The translations under genes and the position numbers were made by a program. Source: Gracilariopsis chorda (Eukaryota > Rhodophyta > Florideophyceae > Gracilariales > Gracilariaceae). Taken from it: a stretch of DNA of 64,000 bases. Positions 9,485 through 21,373 of the stretch are shown here, piece after piece. How positions within the stretch are numbered: the first letter of the stretch is position 1; each line of letters starts with the position of its first letter. The DNA lies in NCBI GenBank assembly GCA_003194525.1, contig NBIV01000009.1:496001-560000 (forward strand). The letters run 5' to 3'. Below the pieces are notes generated by a model. It saw nothing but the letters and a program-made list of their open reading frames with translations, did no database searches and was not told the DNA's origin.

Positions 9485-12400
9485 GGTGTGTATCGATGAT
9501 AGTGCGCCGCACGAAGGTGGAGAATGAATACGGCGGTTTGGTGTGCACAAGAGGCGAGGGTTAGCAACGATGGGCCCTTGGGGCGACGATGGTTGACAGC
9601 GAGGTAGCACACAACCGAAGCGCAACCGAAGCAACGAACCAAAAAAAGGAGGTCCCACGGGAGCGGCGAGAAGAAAGGGAAAAGAAAAAGCACTCAAGCG
9701 CTACGGTCGATGACACAAAGGCGCAGCGCGGGACGCATCGGAGGCTGGGGACGAGTCCGGCACGAGAGCAGCGGAGGCAGGCGCAAAGAAAAGGGGCACG
9801 GCCGCAAGCGAAGTCGCTCAAAAAACGGCTGTACGCAACAACGGCGCGCAGCTGCGCGAATGGTATGTAATTGGGTGCGCGTGTGGACGGTCGCCAATTG
9901 ACTTGCAGCTGATGCATTTGGTTTGTGATATTTAGAGGGCGGCGCGGCCAATGAGCGCGCTGCAAACGCAAAGGAGCATCGCGTTGGATTGGGCGGCATG
10001 CGCTGACACGACATGCGCGTCGTCTATTGTGTGATGTCCTAACTTTATGCGCCTGTTCACCGCCACGCGCCTCGCTGCTTGTGGCCGTTCAGATGATTGA
10101 GAGAGGCGGATGTGCTCTGCGCGTCTGCCACGTTGCATTCGTGTGCACGCGTGTGCGCGTGTGCTCGTGTGTGCGCTGTGAACACTCACGCACACGTGGC
10201 GGCATTTGAGGACGCTGCTTTCTCAAGTGCACGGCTGGCAAACCCTCCCCCCCTTTACAGGTATTGGCTATTACGGCTATCTTGCTAGAGCAATCCCAAC
10301 CCTTTCACCCTTCCCTAGCTAGGCTAGGCAAGACATACACACAGCCATACCAACAACTCATTGCTCGATATTGGTTTCGCGTTTACCAAGTAATGCAACA
10401 TCGTCACCCGCGAGCACTACAATTGCAAAACGCATTGCAAATGCGTGCTCAGGGAGCTCGAGAGCCACGCCAATCTGCAACGAGTGAATGGACTTGAGAT
10501 ATCGGCATCAGTTGGGAACCATGTAACCATCAACGTATCGGTGACCTTGCATATCGAAAAGTGAGCCATTCCTTTTCACCATCACGATGAATTCGTCACC
10601 GTGAGGCACCGTTGTACCTGCTCATTCAGTGCTTGACAGTGGTAAGCGATAGGTTGAGTTACTGCTGGTACTTATCATAGCATGTACACCTTTTGGTGCC
10701 ACAGCACGTTCCCCCTTTGATTTCATCATCGAACAATGTGGCGTATGACGCAATTGTATCTGCTGCAACCAACTGCCTTTTGGTACGTTTGGTACCACTT
10801 GTGACGGCAGCAGCTGGCCAAAGCGCACATTCGCAGTCTAATGCGCAGCAAACCGCTTCAGGGGCTCACGTAGCGAAAGGTGGTGAACGCACACATGTCC
10901 CAGCCATTTCTAACGTATCAACCTCGACCACCGTTGTTACAACGCCAACGGCTTCAGCAAAGCACGCACGTGAGCTACTTTACAGAGCCGGATTGGGTTT
11001 CAGTCCACATCCTCACCACAAGCAACATGTTTCTCTCTTCTTCATGCGCACCCCACGCGACGCTTGCATCTCTCTCTCTCTCTTTGTAAAGAACAGTCTG
11101 ACGGCACTCGAGTGCACGCGCCGCGCGCCGTGCAGCCGTCTCGCGAGCGGAGTGGCACACGAGTAACTTTACGCACGGCACAAGCTGCGCAACAACAGCG
11201 CGCACAGCAAGTGGAGCGCGCTCGCTGCGTGTCTCGGCGATGCCTTGGCGCGCGCCCCAGTCGCAATGGCTGCCTGCCGCCCCCGTGCAGCTGCGCCGCG
11301 CGTCGCTCCGCCGCAGCGCGTTATTCGCTTCCCGCGCGAATTTGTGCGCGCGTGAGACTGCCACTGCACCGCGTTTGCTGCTTCGTTGCTGCGGCAGAAG
11401 GCGGCGGCGCCAGCGGCGGCATGTGTGCCCCGTTCAGCAGCTGTATCTAGTATACCGCTTGCACTGTATGTAATCGTTTCGCACGAGAAGGTGTGACGCC
11501 TCTGCTCTGTTGATTCATCTGGTTGAATGTGTGGCTGTAAGCCGTACTTGCGTCGAAGCTCCCGTTCGGACAGAAGCTTCTAGACCGTTTCGGTAGTTAG
11601 AATAGTTTTATTTAGACTAGCTACTGAACCGTATCGGAATCTAGATGGCACGAACAAGATAGGCGAAGTAGAAGATTAGCAGTAAAGGGAAACACGGTTG
11701 TCCGTGTCCGGCTGCGTACAGAGGCTGTTGTCAGCTCTGGTCTTCTAAGTCTATTCTATCCTCTAACGTTCTAGTATATCCTACTACCGCTTGGAAACTA
11801 CCGATTACGGATTGCGCTTACCGCCGTGCCAACGCAAAAGAGCGCGTCATCGAAGAGATCGTCAATCTGCGTGGTATTCGTTGAAAGTGATTTGTAAACC
11901 GTGCACCATAAAATGCGAACAGCTCGTCACGTCGCCTCCTCTTTTCTGACCATCGGTGCAGCTCTGGCTCCGTCAGAGTGCTGTGTGCATATGATACAGG
12001 TACACCCGTACACAACCAGCTATAGTGATTGAAACTGTGCAGTAAAACGCACGCCCAACCCCCAAGTTGTGTTGGCTCGCAAGTGTGAGTGAGAGCTAAT
12101 TTTAATGGCACTTGTGACAGATGGCACGGCTGCATACTGCCAAACCACTATGGCTCAGCATCCGTGGTTGTGATTCGAAGGAGCGAACGACTGGCTGCAC
12201 CACCGCTGTACAAAGGGCACGTACCGTGCTGCAGCCGACGAGTTTGTGAGCAACACTGTACTATACGGCGATTGTGTGCAGGATTAACAAACGGTTCGTT
12301 GTCCGTTTGCGTGCGGTTTGTGTGGTTTGTGTGGTTGGTGTTTCTCTTGAAGCAGACTGACAGGTTTTACGGTGGGTGAGCTGCATGAAGATGGATGTCA

Positions 12401-13575
12401 AATGTATTAGTGGAAGTAGACTTGATCGTTTGATGAGAACGTTGCGCATTTTGGTTGGAAACTGATTTGGTGGTATTGGCAGATATGTACCACCTGTGGT
12501 ATGCAGTGCCATTTATCGAAGCGAAGCGAGTAGTACAGGTACGTGGAATGGAATTAAAGAATGGCTTGTGCCAGCCGTTGAGTGAAACGTGTGCGTCTTA
12601 CAGTCACAATGGAAACGATCAAAAAGGGCTGTTGCTGCGCGACGAAACATGCGCGTGCAGAGGTGATGCATCAGCCGATGTTTGCTGAGGAAAAGGGATT
12701 GGCCAGAGGGGGCTATGAGCTGGTAAGCAGTTGGGTGAAAACGGGTGAAAACGATTTGGTGGTTGAAGAAGGCATTTGACTTGATCGCTGAACGGGTAGA
12801 AGCAAAGCACTGAGTGCAGTTGAATTGTGCAACGTTTTGCAAAGCAAGAAACGCACGCATGAGCAGAAAGCGAGTTGGTTTGTGGAAGCAAAAGGCTGCA
12901 CGTGCATCCGAATGGAATGCGTTGAATCGATGCTGCTGCGCAAGCCGACTGTGTTTCCCCCGCCGCCAAACGTCTGCAAGCAGCGAATCATGCGAGCGCA
13001 AAGCACAACTCATACGCGTGAGACGCGATGAGGGACGCCATAAAGGCGGCTGTGTTTGAAGATGGCGTGGCACGGCCGCCTCAGAGCTGGTGCGCGGCGC
13101 ACATGCACAGTTTGTCATCAAAACGGCTCAACTCACGGTCGTATGTACGGTATGAAGCGCGCCCAGCAGCGGCGCACAAGATCACAAAAGCGCACGCAGC
13201 GCAACAACATATACAACAGTATAAAAACGAAGCAAAAGGCGCAATGCTTACAGCTGTCGGAGAGCGCTGATTGGGCGACGCGTGCAATGCAGCCGGAGCC
13301 GCGTTGTGGCACGTGTCACGAACCGTCTCTTGTTTTCACAACTCGCGAGAACAAAACGCGTGAGCAGCGCCGCACCGTCGCGCCGTTCGGTACCACCAGT
13401 ATGCGCGACGGCCGTGCATATGACACCCCAACGCCCATCGCCCGTGCGTGCAGCCGCTCCCACACGCCCGAGCGTCGTCCGGAACATCATCACGTCTCAT
13501 CTCCTTATAAGCCCCCCATTGCCCCGATCTCCACCGCCATCGTCTCACTTCACTTCCCTACCACCACTTCCTGAG
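9485..13575. other. 4-kb intergenic region without supported gene
   Basis: Many overlapping frames of 60-200 codons occur on both strands, but none shows a recognisable domain and composition is that of GC-rich noncoding DNA. A (TC)n run lies at about 11068-11086. A TATA-like CTTATAAGC at 13503-13511 sits 65 bases before the ATG at 13576 and may drive the MYB gene. Confidence 0.5.
13503..13511 (+). promoter_or_regulatory. candidate TATA box of the MYB gene
   Basis: CTTATAAGC lies 65 bases upstream of the ATG at 13576. That spacing suits a TATA box with a short 5' UTR, and it supports translation starting at 13576. Confidence 0.35.
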
Positions 13576-15836
13576 ATGGAGCCGTCACAAGTCCCCCCTC
13601 CGTTTGCAGTCCATCACCATCAAACTCGCCTCGGTAGCGCTTACCCGCCGCCCCCGTCCCCCTCAATAACCTTCCTACCAACCACTCCATTCCCCGTCCA
13701 TCGCACTCGATCCCCCCGTCTGCCTTCCGTTCTACCTATCCGTCACTTCACACCGTTCACCCCCTGGGTGTCCATCCCTCCCCCGATGCCTTCCCGCACC
13801 CCTCGGACCCCTCTGCTACGGACACCACACTCACTCCTCCATCGCTTCCGTCAAACCACTCTGCACCACCTCCGCATGCACACACCTTCACCATATCACC
13901 GCGGCAACCTACCACGTCGCCTCTACCGCCAGCATCTCCATACCATACCTCTCCATCTTCATATCCTCACCCATCACCCTCGTCACTCACGGCAGAACCC
14001 ACTTTGTACGACGTCCAGAAGCTCCTTGCAAACGGCTGTGTAATTGTCACCGGAGCCATCTACAACTCCGACGGCCATCGCATTTGCGGTGTGCTCAATC
14101 AGCATGACAAGCCCTGCCGTCGTATTGGCAAGTGCCCGTTTCACCTACACCGCTCTCCCCTCTCCGCATCCAACTCCATCAACGGTGTTGTGGATGCCTT
14201 CGGAAATGTCCCTGTATCCATCACCCCTGCAGCATCATCCCCGTCCATCGCGCCCTCGCTGCGAAATTTAACCGCCAGTCAACCTCAAATTCGTTCGCCT
14301 GCCATCCCTCGGAAAAGACAGTACAAGCATGGCTGGACACGCGAAGAGCATTATCTCTTCTTGGAGGCCTTGGCTATATATGGTCGCGGTTGTTGGAAAG
14401 AAACTGCCGCAATAGTGGGCACGCGATTGCCCACCCAGGTGCAATCTCACGCGCAGAAGTTTTTCAAGCGCGGTGAGAAGCGCAAGAAGGTGAAGCGCTC
14501 AATTCACGACCTGGGTTTGGAATCGAAGGAAATGAAGCAGGTATCAGCAAGATTGCGAGCTGATCCGTCGCCGACTGCCAGATCCTGTATCCAGAGAATC
14601 AACGCCGCGAAAAAGGAACATGAGCGCTCACAGCTCCTGCATTCAAACGGCCAACAACGTGTTCGTACGAGCTCTGCGAACCCCGCTCCCGTGGCCCAAC
14701 TTCACAGCTTGGTACAGTCATTCCCCACTCACTCGTCGGCGTCTCGTGCGCCTGCCGTATACAATACCGAAGCACAGACCTTTGCTGCCCCGCCACAGAC
14801 TGCACATTTTGTCCAACCTGCACCGTTTCCCCCCAGTTTTCAGCTCCAAACGGCTGCTCCGATCGATGCCGAACCTACAGCGGTGTATGGATGCAAGCCG
14901 TTCGCACTTCCTCAGCCGCCTCCTGCACTACCTCAGCCGCCTCCTACACTACCTCAACCACCGCCTGCTCTACCTCAGCCACCGCCTGCTCTACCTCAGC
15001 CACCGCCTGCTCTACCTCAACTACCGCCTGCTCTACCCCAACTACCGCCTGCTCTACCCCAACTACCGCCTGCTCTACCTCAACCACCGCCTGCTCTACC
15101 TCAGCCACCGCCTGCTCTACCTCAGCCACCACATCCACTTCCCATTCAAGCGCCAAGTTCGTTGATCCGTGCTCCTGCTATGAGGACTACATTTGAGGGC
15201 GTAGCAAACACTGCTACCAAGGGTACTGGTTTGGAAAGGGCAGCTGTCGACTCCGTGATGATAATGAATGGACATGGAAAGCGCCCTCTTCCGTCGGGCC
15301 CCACGCACGAGCCGTCACTGTACGAGCCCTTTGACAGCATACGAACCGGCTACATAGTCGGCATTCCACATCCGACTGTGCCAGCCACGAATGGTAGCAA
15401 TGTTGAGCAACAGGGACACGTTTTTACAGGTGCACATGCGGTCTATACCGCTGGACAACTCACCGGAGTGACTCCCCACATAATGGCATCAGACTCCGTC
15501 AAGCGAAGGCGAGTTGATGTGCACCATGATCCGTTTGCGTCTTGGGATCCCACGGCTGCTGATACTACAAACTACGGGCATGTGCAGGGTGCTAGGCGGG
15601 AGAGTGACGGCCGGTTTGCAGCTAGGGCTGGGATGCCCGCCGCACGAACCGGTGGCGTAGACATGTTTTCAGCAAGGAACAATGCAGCGCTTGCAGACCA
15701 GCTGCGGTTCCAACCTACGTTTGGCGGGGCCCAGCAGCAGAATGCGGTACGCGAAAGATTGTTCGGCAGTCAACACGCCGTCGCTAACGCGCGTTTTAGA
15801 GCAGGGTTTTCATATAACAATTTTAGCTCACGTTGA
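13576..15836 (+). CDS. SHAQKYF-type single MYB protein with N-terminal SCA7-like zinc motif; 5' end unresolved
   Basis: A nuclear transcription factor is likely. The main frame (open from 13638 to 15836) begins Pro/Ser/Thr-rich. It then has a compact Cys/His motif near 14087-14150 (CGVLNQ...PCRRIGKCPFH, spacing C-x9-C-x5-C-x2-H), the spacing of the SCA7/ataxin-7 zinc finger. At about 14326-14475 follows a one-repeat MYB: GWTREEHYLFLEALAIYG...GCWKETA...SHAQKFF, the plant-type SHAQKYF signature that binds I-box/TATCC-like DNA. A basic KRGEKRKKVKR stretch follows. Then come eleven tandem ALPQPPP units (14904-15134) and a disordered tail. No ATG precedes the zinc motif in the main frame, and a TAG at 13635 closes it. 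The only good ATG (13576) is in another frame, so an intron (for example GT at 13634 to AG at 13932, which restores phase) or an indel in a C-run is needed. Confidence 0.75.
14904..15134 (+). repeat. 21-bp in-frame tandem repeat coding for ALPQPPP units
   Basis: About eleven head-to-tail 21-bp units encode (A/T)LPQ(P/L)PP, all in the MYB reading frame. The middle three units share a CAACTACCG variant (ALPQLPP), showing that blocks of units were duplicated. Such tracts vary in copy number between strains and can form polyproline helices. Confidence 0.85.
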
Positions 15837-16611
15837 AGCCAATAAAGTGGAAGAACAGGCGGTGAGAGCGGAATTCGCAGTCGTAAACAAATCCGGTGCA
15901 AGACTCTGCTTGCCTACTCTCTTTCTTCTTTGTTGTTCCCCTATGACAATGTCGTAGACAACTTCTTTGGCGACTGGGAGATCGGGGGAGGCGGGCCGCG
16001 AGATAGACGCCGGGTTTGAGTGGAAGGAGAAGTTACGTGGTGGGGTATCACTATGCTCAGGAACCCTGACGCCGGACAGGACCCTGTTTCATCCGGAAAC
16101 TCGGCGTGACCTCCGACATCATGTCACGCCAATTTATAGTCCGCCATACACGAAGGCCGAGGAAACGGGACTTCAGCAATCGAAGACACTTGACAGAGTC
16201 ATGCGCGCGAGCGAGCTTGCGGAGAACGGCATGGTCAAGTGTAAGGCGCCATTTTTCTTTTGCCTGCAATGGCGACCAGTGATCGATAATTTGAAGGGTT
16301 GAAACATGCTGAGGTTGGACGGTTCCGGGGATAGAATGCGCGATTACATGTTCCCAAGGGTAGTTGGCAATAAACGACTAAACGAATACGACTAAATTTG
16401 GAGTCAAAACTGATGCGCAGCAGCAGCTCAAGCATGTCAAAAGCTTTCACGCGATCGAGCACAGAGATCAAACTGCTGCCTCAGCAGCTCAGTAGATCCG
16501 CCGATCTGACAGAATAGGTGTCACTTCCAACTCCATTGTGCAACACAAGTTATAGATTGTTCAACTATCAGTACCGGTACTACAGAACCTTTTGAACGAA
16601 GTATCCTCGAG
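15837..16611. other. intergenic between MYB and IF-2 genes
   Basis: No supported gene. Both flanking genes read rightward, so it holds the MYB 3' end and the IF-2 promoter. No convincing TATA box was seen. Confidence 0.5.
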
Positions 16612-18819
16612 ATGGCGGCGCAGTTTTTTCGATTCTCACGGTCGATCTCGTGTTATCGGGCACACGTGACGCGCTGCGTGTACTCCCGAGTGCTGCCAAG
16701 CTCGTCGTCAACTTTCAACCGAGGGCGACCCAGAGGTTTGGTCATGGAAGCCATGAGTGAAGCGAAGGAAGGAGTTGAAAGGCGAGGAAGACGAATGGAA
16801 GACACGAAATCTCATAAACACATGCATCGATCATTCAAAGAGCCCGAACTGAGAAGAGATCAATTTGCCCAAAGACGCCCGTCGCCTTCCAAGAGACGAC
16901 CCCGAGAACGTTTTCGTCGCGAAGTCGTACTACCAGAACTGGGTCTATCATCAAGACAGCTGGCTGCACTTTCTGAATGTCCTGAGGCAAAAGTGTTCAA
17001 GGTTGCAACAGATCTGGATGACTCCGTTTATACCCCGAGAACGGTGCTTTCGCCAGCACTGATAGAGCTCATTACTGAAGAGCTGAAGCTTAACATTTCT
17101 TTCTTACCTCAGACGGAGCAATTAAGGCCTTCCCAGCGGACAGCGGCCGAGGAACCGACTCAAACGAGGATGCCCATAATTACGGTAATGGGCCATGTTG
17201 ACCATGGCAAGACTTCTCTTCTTGACGCATTGCGGCACAGCAACATCGCAAGAGGAGAGGCGGGGGGAATCACCCAGAGCGTTGCCGCCTTTCAGGTGCC
17301 ACTACCTAGTGCAGATCTTGGAAATGAAGAGGAAGCCTTTGCAACTTTCATAGACACCCCGGGCCACGCAGCTTTCAAGGCGATGCGAGCGAATGGGACA
17401 GTTGGAACCGATATCGTTGTGCTTGTTGTCGCTGCAGACGATGGTGTGATGCCACAGACCATAGAAGCCGCAAAACTTGCTCGACTTGCAAGTGTTCCGA
17501 TCATTGTAGCCATCAACAAGTGCGATGCACCTGGGGCAGATCCGGAACGAGTGAGATATCAGCTCTTGGATCAACTTCAACTCAACGCCGAACAACTCGG
17601 TGGTGATGTGCAGTGTGTCGATATCTCGGCAAAAACAGGGAGCAACTTGCCCCAACTGCTAGACGCAATATCCTTGCAGGCAGAGATGTTAGATCTTCGT
17701 GCAAACTTGAATGCTCCGGGAGCTGGAGTCTGCCTGGAATCGCGTATTGATCGTGCTCTGGGGTCAGTGGCAACAATTGTGGTGCGGAATGGTATGCTAC
17801 GAGCTGGAGACTTTCTTTTGTTTCAATCTCCAAAAGTGCTGCGCGGTGATTTGTACGGTCGCATAAGAGGCATCATCGCTAGCGATTCCGAGCGATTGAA
17901 TGAAGCGACACCAGGGATGACAGTTGGTGTGATAGGCATCAAGACGACCATACCGCCGGGTGCCGAGGTGCATGTGGTTGAAAATGAAAAACTAGCGAAA
18001 GCGAAGTCTCGCGAAATGCTTGCAAAGAACGCCTCTGCAGTGTCCACTATCAACCTCGCGAATTCGCTGTTGGCAGCACGAGAGTCTGAAGAAGAGCAGA
18101 AGGAAGCAAAGGGAAATAGAGAAGATGAGCATGAAGCAGAACTCGACCATACTCAGTCTGAACCAGAGAAGCGAAAACTCGCCGTCTTGGTCAAGGGAGA
18201 TGTTCAGGGAAGTGCGGATGCTGTGGCACAGTGTATACAGTCACTAGAAACGGCAGACCTTAATATTCGCATACTGGGCGCTCAGGTTGGCGACGTTAAC
18301 GACATGGACATGAAAATCATATCTACATCCCGACAAGTGAAAGATAGTGTGGAGGAGCCAATCGTAGTCGCGTTTAATGTCAGAACCAAAGACTCTGCAA
18401 TAAGGACGGCAAAACGGTTCTCAATTCCAATCTTGACACATTCAATAATCTACCACCTTGAGGACGAGGTCAAAAACAGAATATCCGATATCTTATCAGC
18501 AGGAAGGATTTCTCATGAAGTTGTCGGAAAGTTATCTGTCATTCGCGTATTTGAAGACGGAGCTATTGCTGGCTGCACTGTGGAAGACGGTTCCCTATCT
18601 CAAGGGGACACGGTGAGAGTCATGCGATTGCCTTCCAAAGACGCAGGGCACCGCACTCTTGAAGAGGCATTCTCCGGACCAGTGGAAACCATAAAACGGT
18701 ATGCAAAGACAGTGAAATCGGTCGAGAAAGGGACCGAGTGTGGCGTGAGCATTCAGGGCTGGACGAACTTTGAGACGGGTGACGTCTTGGAGGCTGTTAG
18801 TAGCACACAAAAGAAATGA
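16612..18819 (+). CDS. translation initiation factor IF-2, probably mitochondrial
   Basis: This GTPase delivers initiator tRNA to the small ribosomal subunit and promotes subunit joining. All G motifs are present: GHVDHGKT at residues 194-201, GGIT in the switch I region, DTPGH from residue 248, NKCD from 302 and SAK from 339. Domains II, III and the fMet-tRNA-binding C-terminal domain follow (QGSADAV in domain III, about 520 onward). An acidic Glu-rich insert at about 490-520 separates domains II and III. The first ~45 residues are rich in Arg and Ser and lack acidic residues, as in mitochondrial presequences. Red algal plastid genomes usually keep their own infB, so a nuclear copy most likely serves mitochondria; this is inference. 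At 735 aa it is close to human mitochondrial IF-2. It is convergent with the F-box gene, only 90 bp away. Confidence 0.92.
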   Translation: MAAQFFRFSRSISCYRAHVTRCVYSRVLPSSSSTFNRGRPRGLVMEAMSEAKEGVERRGRRMEDTKSHKHMHRSFKEPELRRDQFAQRRPSPSKRRPRERFRREVVLPELGLSSRQLAALSECPEAKVFKVATDLDDSVYTPRTVLSPALIELITEELKLNISFLPQTEQLRPSQRTAAEEPTQTRMPIITVMGHVDHGKTSLLDALRHSNIARGEAGGITQSVAAFQVPLPSADLGNEEEAFATFIDTPGHAAFKAMRANGTVGTDIVVLVVAADDGVMPQTIEAAKLARLASVPIIVAINKCDAPGADPERVRYQLLDQLQLNAEQLGGDVQCVDISAKTGSNLPQLLDAISLQAEMLDLRANLNAPGAGVCLESRIDRALGSVATIVVRNGMLRAGDFLLFQSPKVLRGDLYGRIRGIIASDSERLNEATPGMTVGVIGIKTTIPPGAEVHVVENEKLAKAKSREMLAKNASAVSTINLANSLLAARESEEEQKEAKGNREDEHEAELDHTQSEPEKRKLAVLVKGDVQGSADAVAQCIQSLETADLNIRILGAQVGDVNDMDMKIISTSRQVKDSVEEPIVVAFNVRTKDSAIRTAKRFSIPILTHSIIYHLEDEVKNRISDILSAGRISHEVVGKLSVIRVFEDGAIAGCTVEDGSLSQGDTVRVMRLPSKDAGHRTLEEAFSGPVETIKRYAKTVKSVEKGTECGVSIQGWTNFETGDVLEAVSSTQKK

Positions 18820-18909
18820 AAACGATTTCCTGACTGTTCGTTGTCAAAAACCGACTGTCGCTGTCTTGTAGGGTAGGCACATCTAACTCGACACGGGACG
18901 TAATTGGAT

Positions 18910-20613
18910 TCATAGTTTACCTGCGAACACGACTAGTGCTTGTCCAATAGACCCGCATATTACGGTGATTACATCTGCACACACTGAGAGAGATGATGCG
19001 GCTGAAGGTAATCGAATTTCACTTCGAAGCGTTTGTGTCTCTGCGTTCCATACTTGTAAGCGAGGAGACTCGGCAAGTGATGCCTTTCCGGACACCTGAA
19101 CGCCCAATCTTCCAAACGCATTGCCTTCAGCGGTGACAACGACGCGATCATCTGTGCTCATTGCTACAAGCGCCCGTCTAGCTCCGTCAAGTTGCTTGTG
19201 CATCGTGCTGTCACCAAGACAGGAAGCAACCCGCACAATCAGCACGCGATTTGAGGTTGCAAGAGCGGCGAACCGTTTATCCCCAGACAATGCCATTTTG
19301 CAGGTCCCCAGTTGCGCAGAGCCAGCGCCATGTTCAGCCTCTTCTACCGCACTCCGCAGCTGGCGTCGAAAGCGCGGCTTGATATCCGTGCTGAACAGAA
19401 ACGTTCCCCGTTCAACATCGAGTACGGAAAGCTTATCGCGCCCGTTCCAAATGATGAAGTGATCGTCGCTATTGCCAGGCTCGATTGCAGCGATGGTGAT
19501 GATGTTTCGCCATCCCGGTGATTCGTGCGTGAACGAGTGCACACAGGTTCCATCACTTATGCGCCATACAGACAGCGCGATGGGTTGAAACGAGCTACTA
19601 CCAACGACCCATTTACGGGAGGCCACCACGATATCAGCACCTTCTCGCATACAAAGCGTGTGCTTACGCGTCCCTTTTGCAATGTCAACGACGCGAACTA
19701 TGCCCGAAAGGAAACCAACAACAGCGTACTTATTGTCCGCAGAAGCGCACACATTGAGCACAGCGCCATTCTCTGAAGCAAAAGAGTCAAGGATTCTCCA
19801 CGAAATGGCTCGGTGTTTGTCCGGGTTGACAGTGATGCATAGAAGCGTACCATTGCCAGAAAGCGCCAATAAAGATGCATTCGGAGGCATGGCACGAAGC
19901 GAAAGAATGCTTATTCCAGACACAAACGAGTTTCTTTCATAGTAAAGAGACGGGCACGATTGGCGATTATTTCGCAACGACAGCGTTCGACGACGCACCA
20001 AAGCAATGCCGTGTTCAAAGGCAACGAAGGCACACGAAGCAAATGCATGTGCGACGAGCGCTTTTCCGAGAACGTCCTCCAAATCCACGTTACAAGGCGT
20101 GCAGTGTAGACGATCGGAGGGGAGAACAGTGCCGTCACGTTGATACCTGGGCGGGATGTACAACGTACGCGCGCTGGACTGGGGCGATGATAAACGTTCC
20201 AGGTTGTATGACGCGGAAACTTGGTGACGCCAGTTTGATGGAAGTCGAGCCCATGGGATTTTCAGGAGAGCGTTGGACGAGATTGTGGCATGTTGATCCC
20301 ATACAGTTCGCCATACGCGGTCGAAATGGTTGGAAATGATTTCATTGTACCAGTGGGTAGTGGTGAGGGAGGCGGAACACAAGTGGTTTGGGGAGGTGAG
20401 ATATGATAAAATGTGTGCCCATACTTGGATGGGAAGCGATGGAAGTGGAGTATTGGGATGCGGTAAAGTTGTGGATGCGGTTGTGACTGGGTTGGGTGAG
20501 GTAGTCGGAGATTGGGGTTGGTCGGAGTGAGATGAGGGTCGCATGCGAGACAGAGCGCGTTTGTGAAGGCATGGTGTAGCTAGGGCGGCGTCATCGGGGT
20601 TATTGCGAGACAT
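18910..20613 (-). CDS. F-box protein with WD40-like beta-propeller
   Basis: Likely substrate-recognition subunit of an SCF ubiquitin ligase. With the ATG at 20613 (568 aa) the first 55 residues are Ser/Pro/Thr-rich. Residues about 59-105 form an F-box (LPIQVWAHILSYLTSP...HWYNEIISNHFDRVWRTVW), which would bind SKP1. The rest, about 160-567, shows divergent WD40-like blades such as YAVVGFLSGIVRVVDIAKG, DHFIIWNGRDKLSVLDVERG and RLQVWNAETQTLRSEIRLP, enough for one propeller. The frame stays open upstream to 20940, but that extension is a hydrophobic, Cys-rich, untypical run and probably 5' UTR. The target protein cannot be inferred. Confidence 0.8.
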   Translation of the reverse strand: MSRNNPDDAALATPCLHKRALSRMRPSSHSDQPQSPTTSPNPVTTASTTLPHPNTPLPSLPIQVWAHILSYLTSPNHLCSASLTTTHWYNEIISNHFDRVWRTVWDQHATISSNALLKIPWARLPSNWRHQVSASYNLERLSSPQSSARTLYIPPRYQRDGTVLPSDRLHCTPCNVDLEDVLGKALVAHAFASCAFVAFEHGIALVRRRTLSLRNNRQSCPSLYYERNSFVSGISILSLRAMPPNASLLALSGNGTLLCITVNPDKHRAISWRILDSFASENGAVLNVCASADNKYAVVGFLSGIVRVVDIAKGTRKHTLCMREGADIVVASRKWVVGSSSFQPIALSVWRISDGTCVHSFTHESPGWRNIITIAAIEPGNSDDHFIIWNGRDKLSVLDVERGTFLFSTDIKPRFRRQLRSAVEEAEHGAGSAQLGTCKMALSGDKRFAALATSNRVLIVRVASCLGDSTMHKQLDGARRALVAMSTDDRVVVTAEGNAFGRLGVQVSGKASLAESPRLQVWNAETQTLRSEIRLPSAASSLSVCADVITVICGSIGQALVVFAGKL

Positions 20614-21058
20614 GAAGAGGTACGCAACGACGGTACCAGTGGCAAGACACGCACGCGCAGACTTGGTGCGAGTGGTGCGAGGGGAAAGCGAGCTAGAAGT
20701 GAAGCAACTGCGCGCAGGGCGAAAGGATAGTACGGCGGGACAAAAGGCAACAAATGGCGGCGACAACAAAATAAAAGAAAGAATAATTACATAATCTCGT
20801 TTACAAAAATAAAAACCAGCGATACACGCCCAACCACCAGCAGGTGCCGTCAGAGAGGGATAAGCGTCACAAGCGGCACCGAGCATGACACGCAGCGAGA
20901 GCGAAACACACACAAAGACAGCGCGAAACAAGACCATCACACAAGGCCGTCAAACCACAGCGCGGGGGCGACGAATGCACAGTAGGTACACATCAAAGTA
21001 GAAGTAAACATGGGGCACAGCGACAATTGATGACATATACATGAGGCACATGAGGCGT
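20614..21058. other. intergenic between two minus-strand genes
   Basis: An in-frame extension of the F-box gene runs through the first part (to 20940) but does not look coding. No other feature seen. Confidence 0.4.
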
Positions 21059-21373
21059 TCACTCCATGACGATCCAAGCATCCCGGAACTCCCTGGTGGC
21101 GCGGGCCACGCGTTGAGTGTGGGTGAGACGTTCCGGCAGGTCCAAGTCGGTGAGACTAGCTTGCAGACCAGGGGAGGGCAGTGGGGTGCGAGGCTCGGAG
21201 GACGGGGAGATTGGGAGTGAACGGGTGCGGGACAGACTGAATGAAGGGGGGCTGCTGAGTGCCGGATTGAGAGAGAGCATCGGCACTCGGAAGGCGGACA
21301 GAGGGGACATGGGGGTGGGGTCAGTGTCGATGGACGACGGGGTCTTGGGGGCGGAGTCGGGTGCGGTGGACAT
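21059..21373 (-). CDS. short Pro/Ser-rich protein, unknown (104 aa)
   Basis: Not recognised. The first ~70 residues are dominated by Ser, Pro and Thr with several S/T-P pairs (possible proline-directed phosphorylation sites). The last ~30 residues are different: an amphipathic, charged helix (LTDLDLPERLTHTQRVARATREFRDAW). A disordered tail plus one docking-type helix is typical of small regulators, but function is unknown. A 19-base poly-C tract on the sense strand lies about 108 bases upstream of the ATG, resembling the arrangement at 3.1 kb and 5.4 kb. The clean ending helix argues for coding, but the short length keeps this uncertain. Confidence 0.45.
   Translation of the reverse strand: MSTAPDSAPKTPSSIDTDPTPMSPLSAFRVPMLSLNPALSSPPSFSLSRTRSLPISPSSEPRTPLPSPGLQASLTDLDLPERLTHTQRVARATREFRDAWIVME

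Noticed and set aside
11570-11660. Imperfect inverted repeat TCTAGA...TCTAGA
   Set aside because: Arms align only with several gaps; not stronger than chance.
12513-13121. 202-codon frame on the minus strand
   Set aside because: Composition is Ser/His/Cys/Phe-rich without domain structure, and other frames overlap it; looks like chance in GC-rich DNA.
14944-15156. 70-codon frame on the minus strand with VEVEQAVAEVEQ-type repeats
   Set aside because: It is only the mirror image of the ALPQPPP-coding repeat of the MYB gene.
20614-20940. N-terminal extension of the F-box protein
   Set aside because: Hydrophobic, Cys-rich and unlike the rest; probably 5' UTR. The ATG at 20613 fits better.
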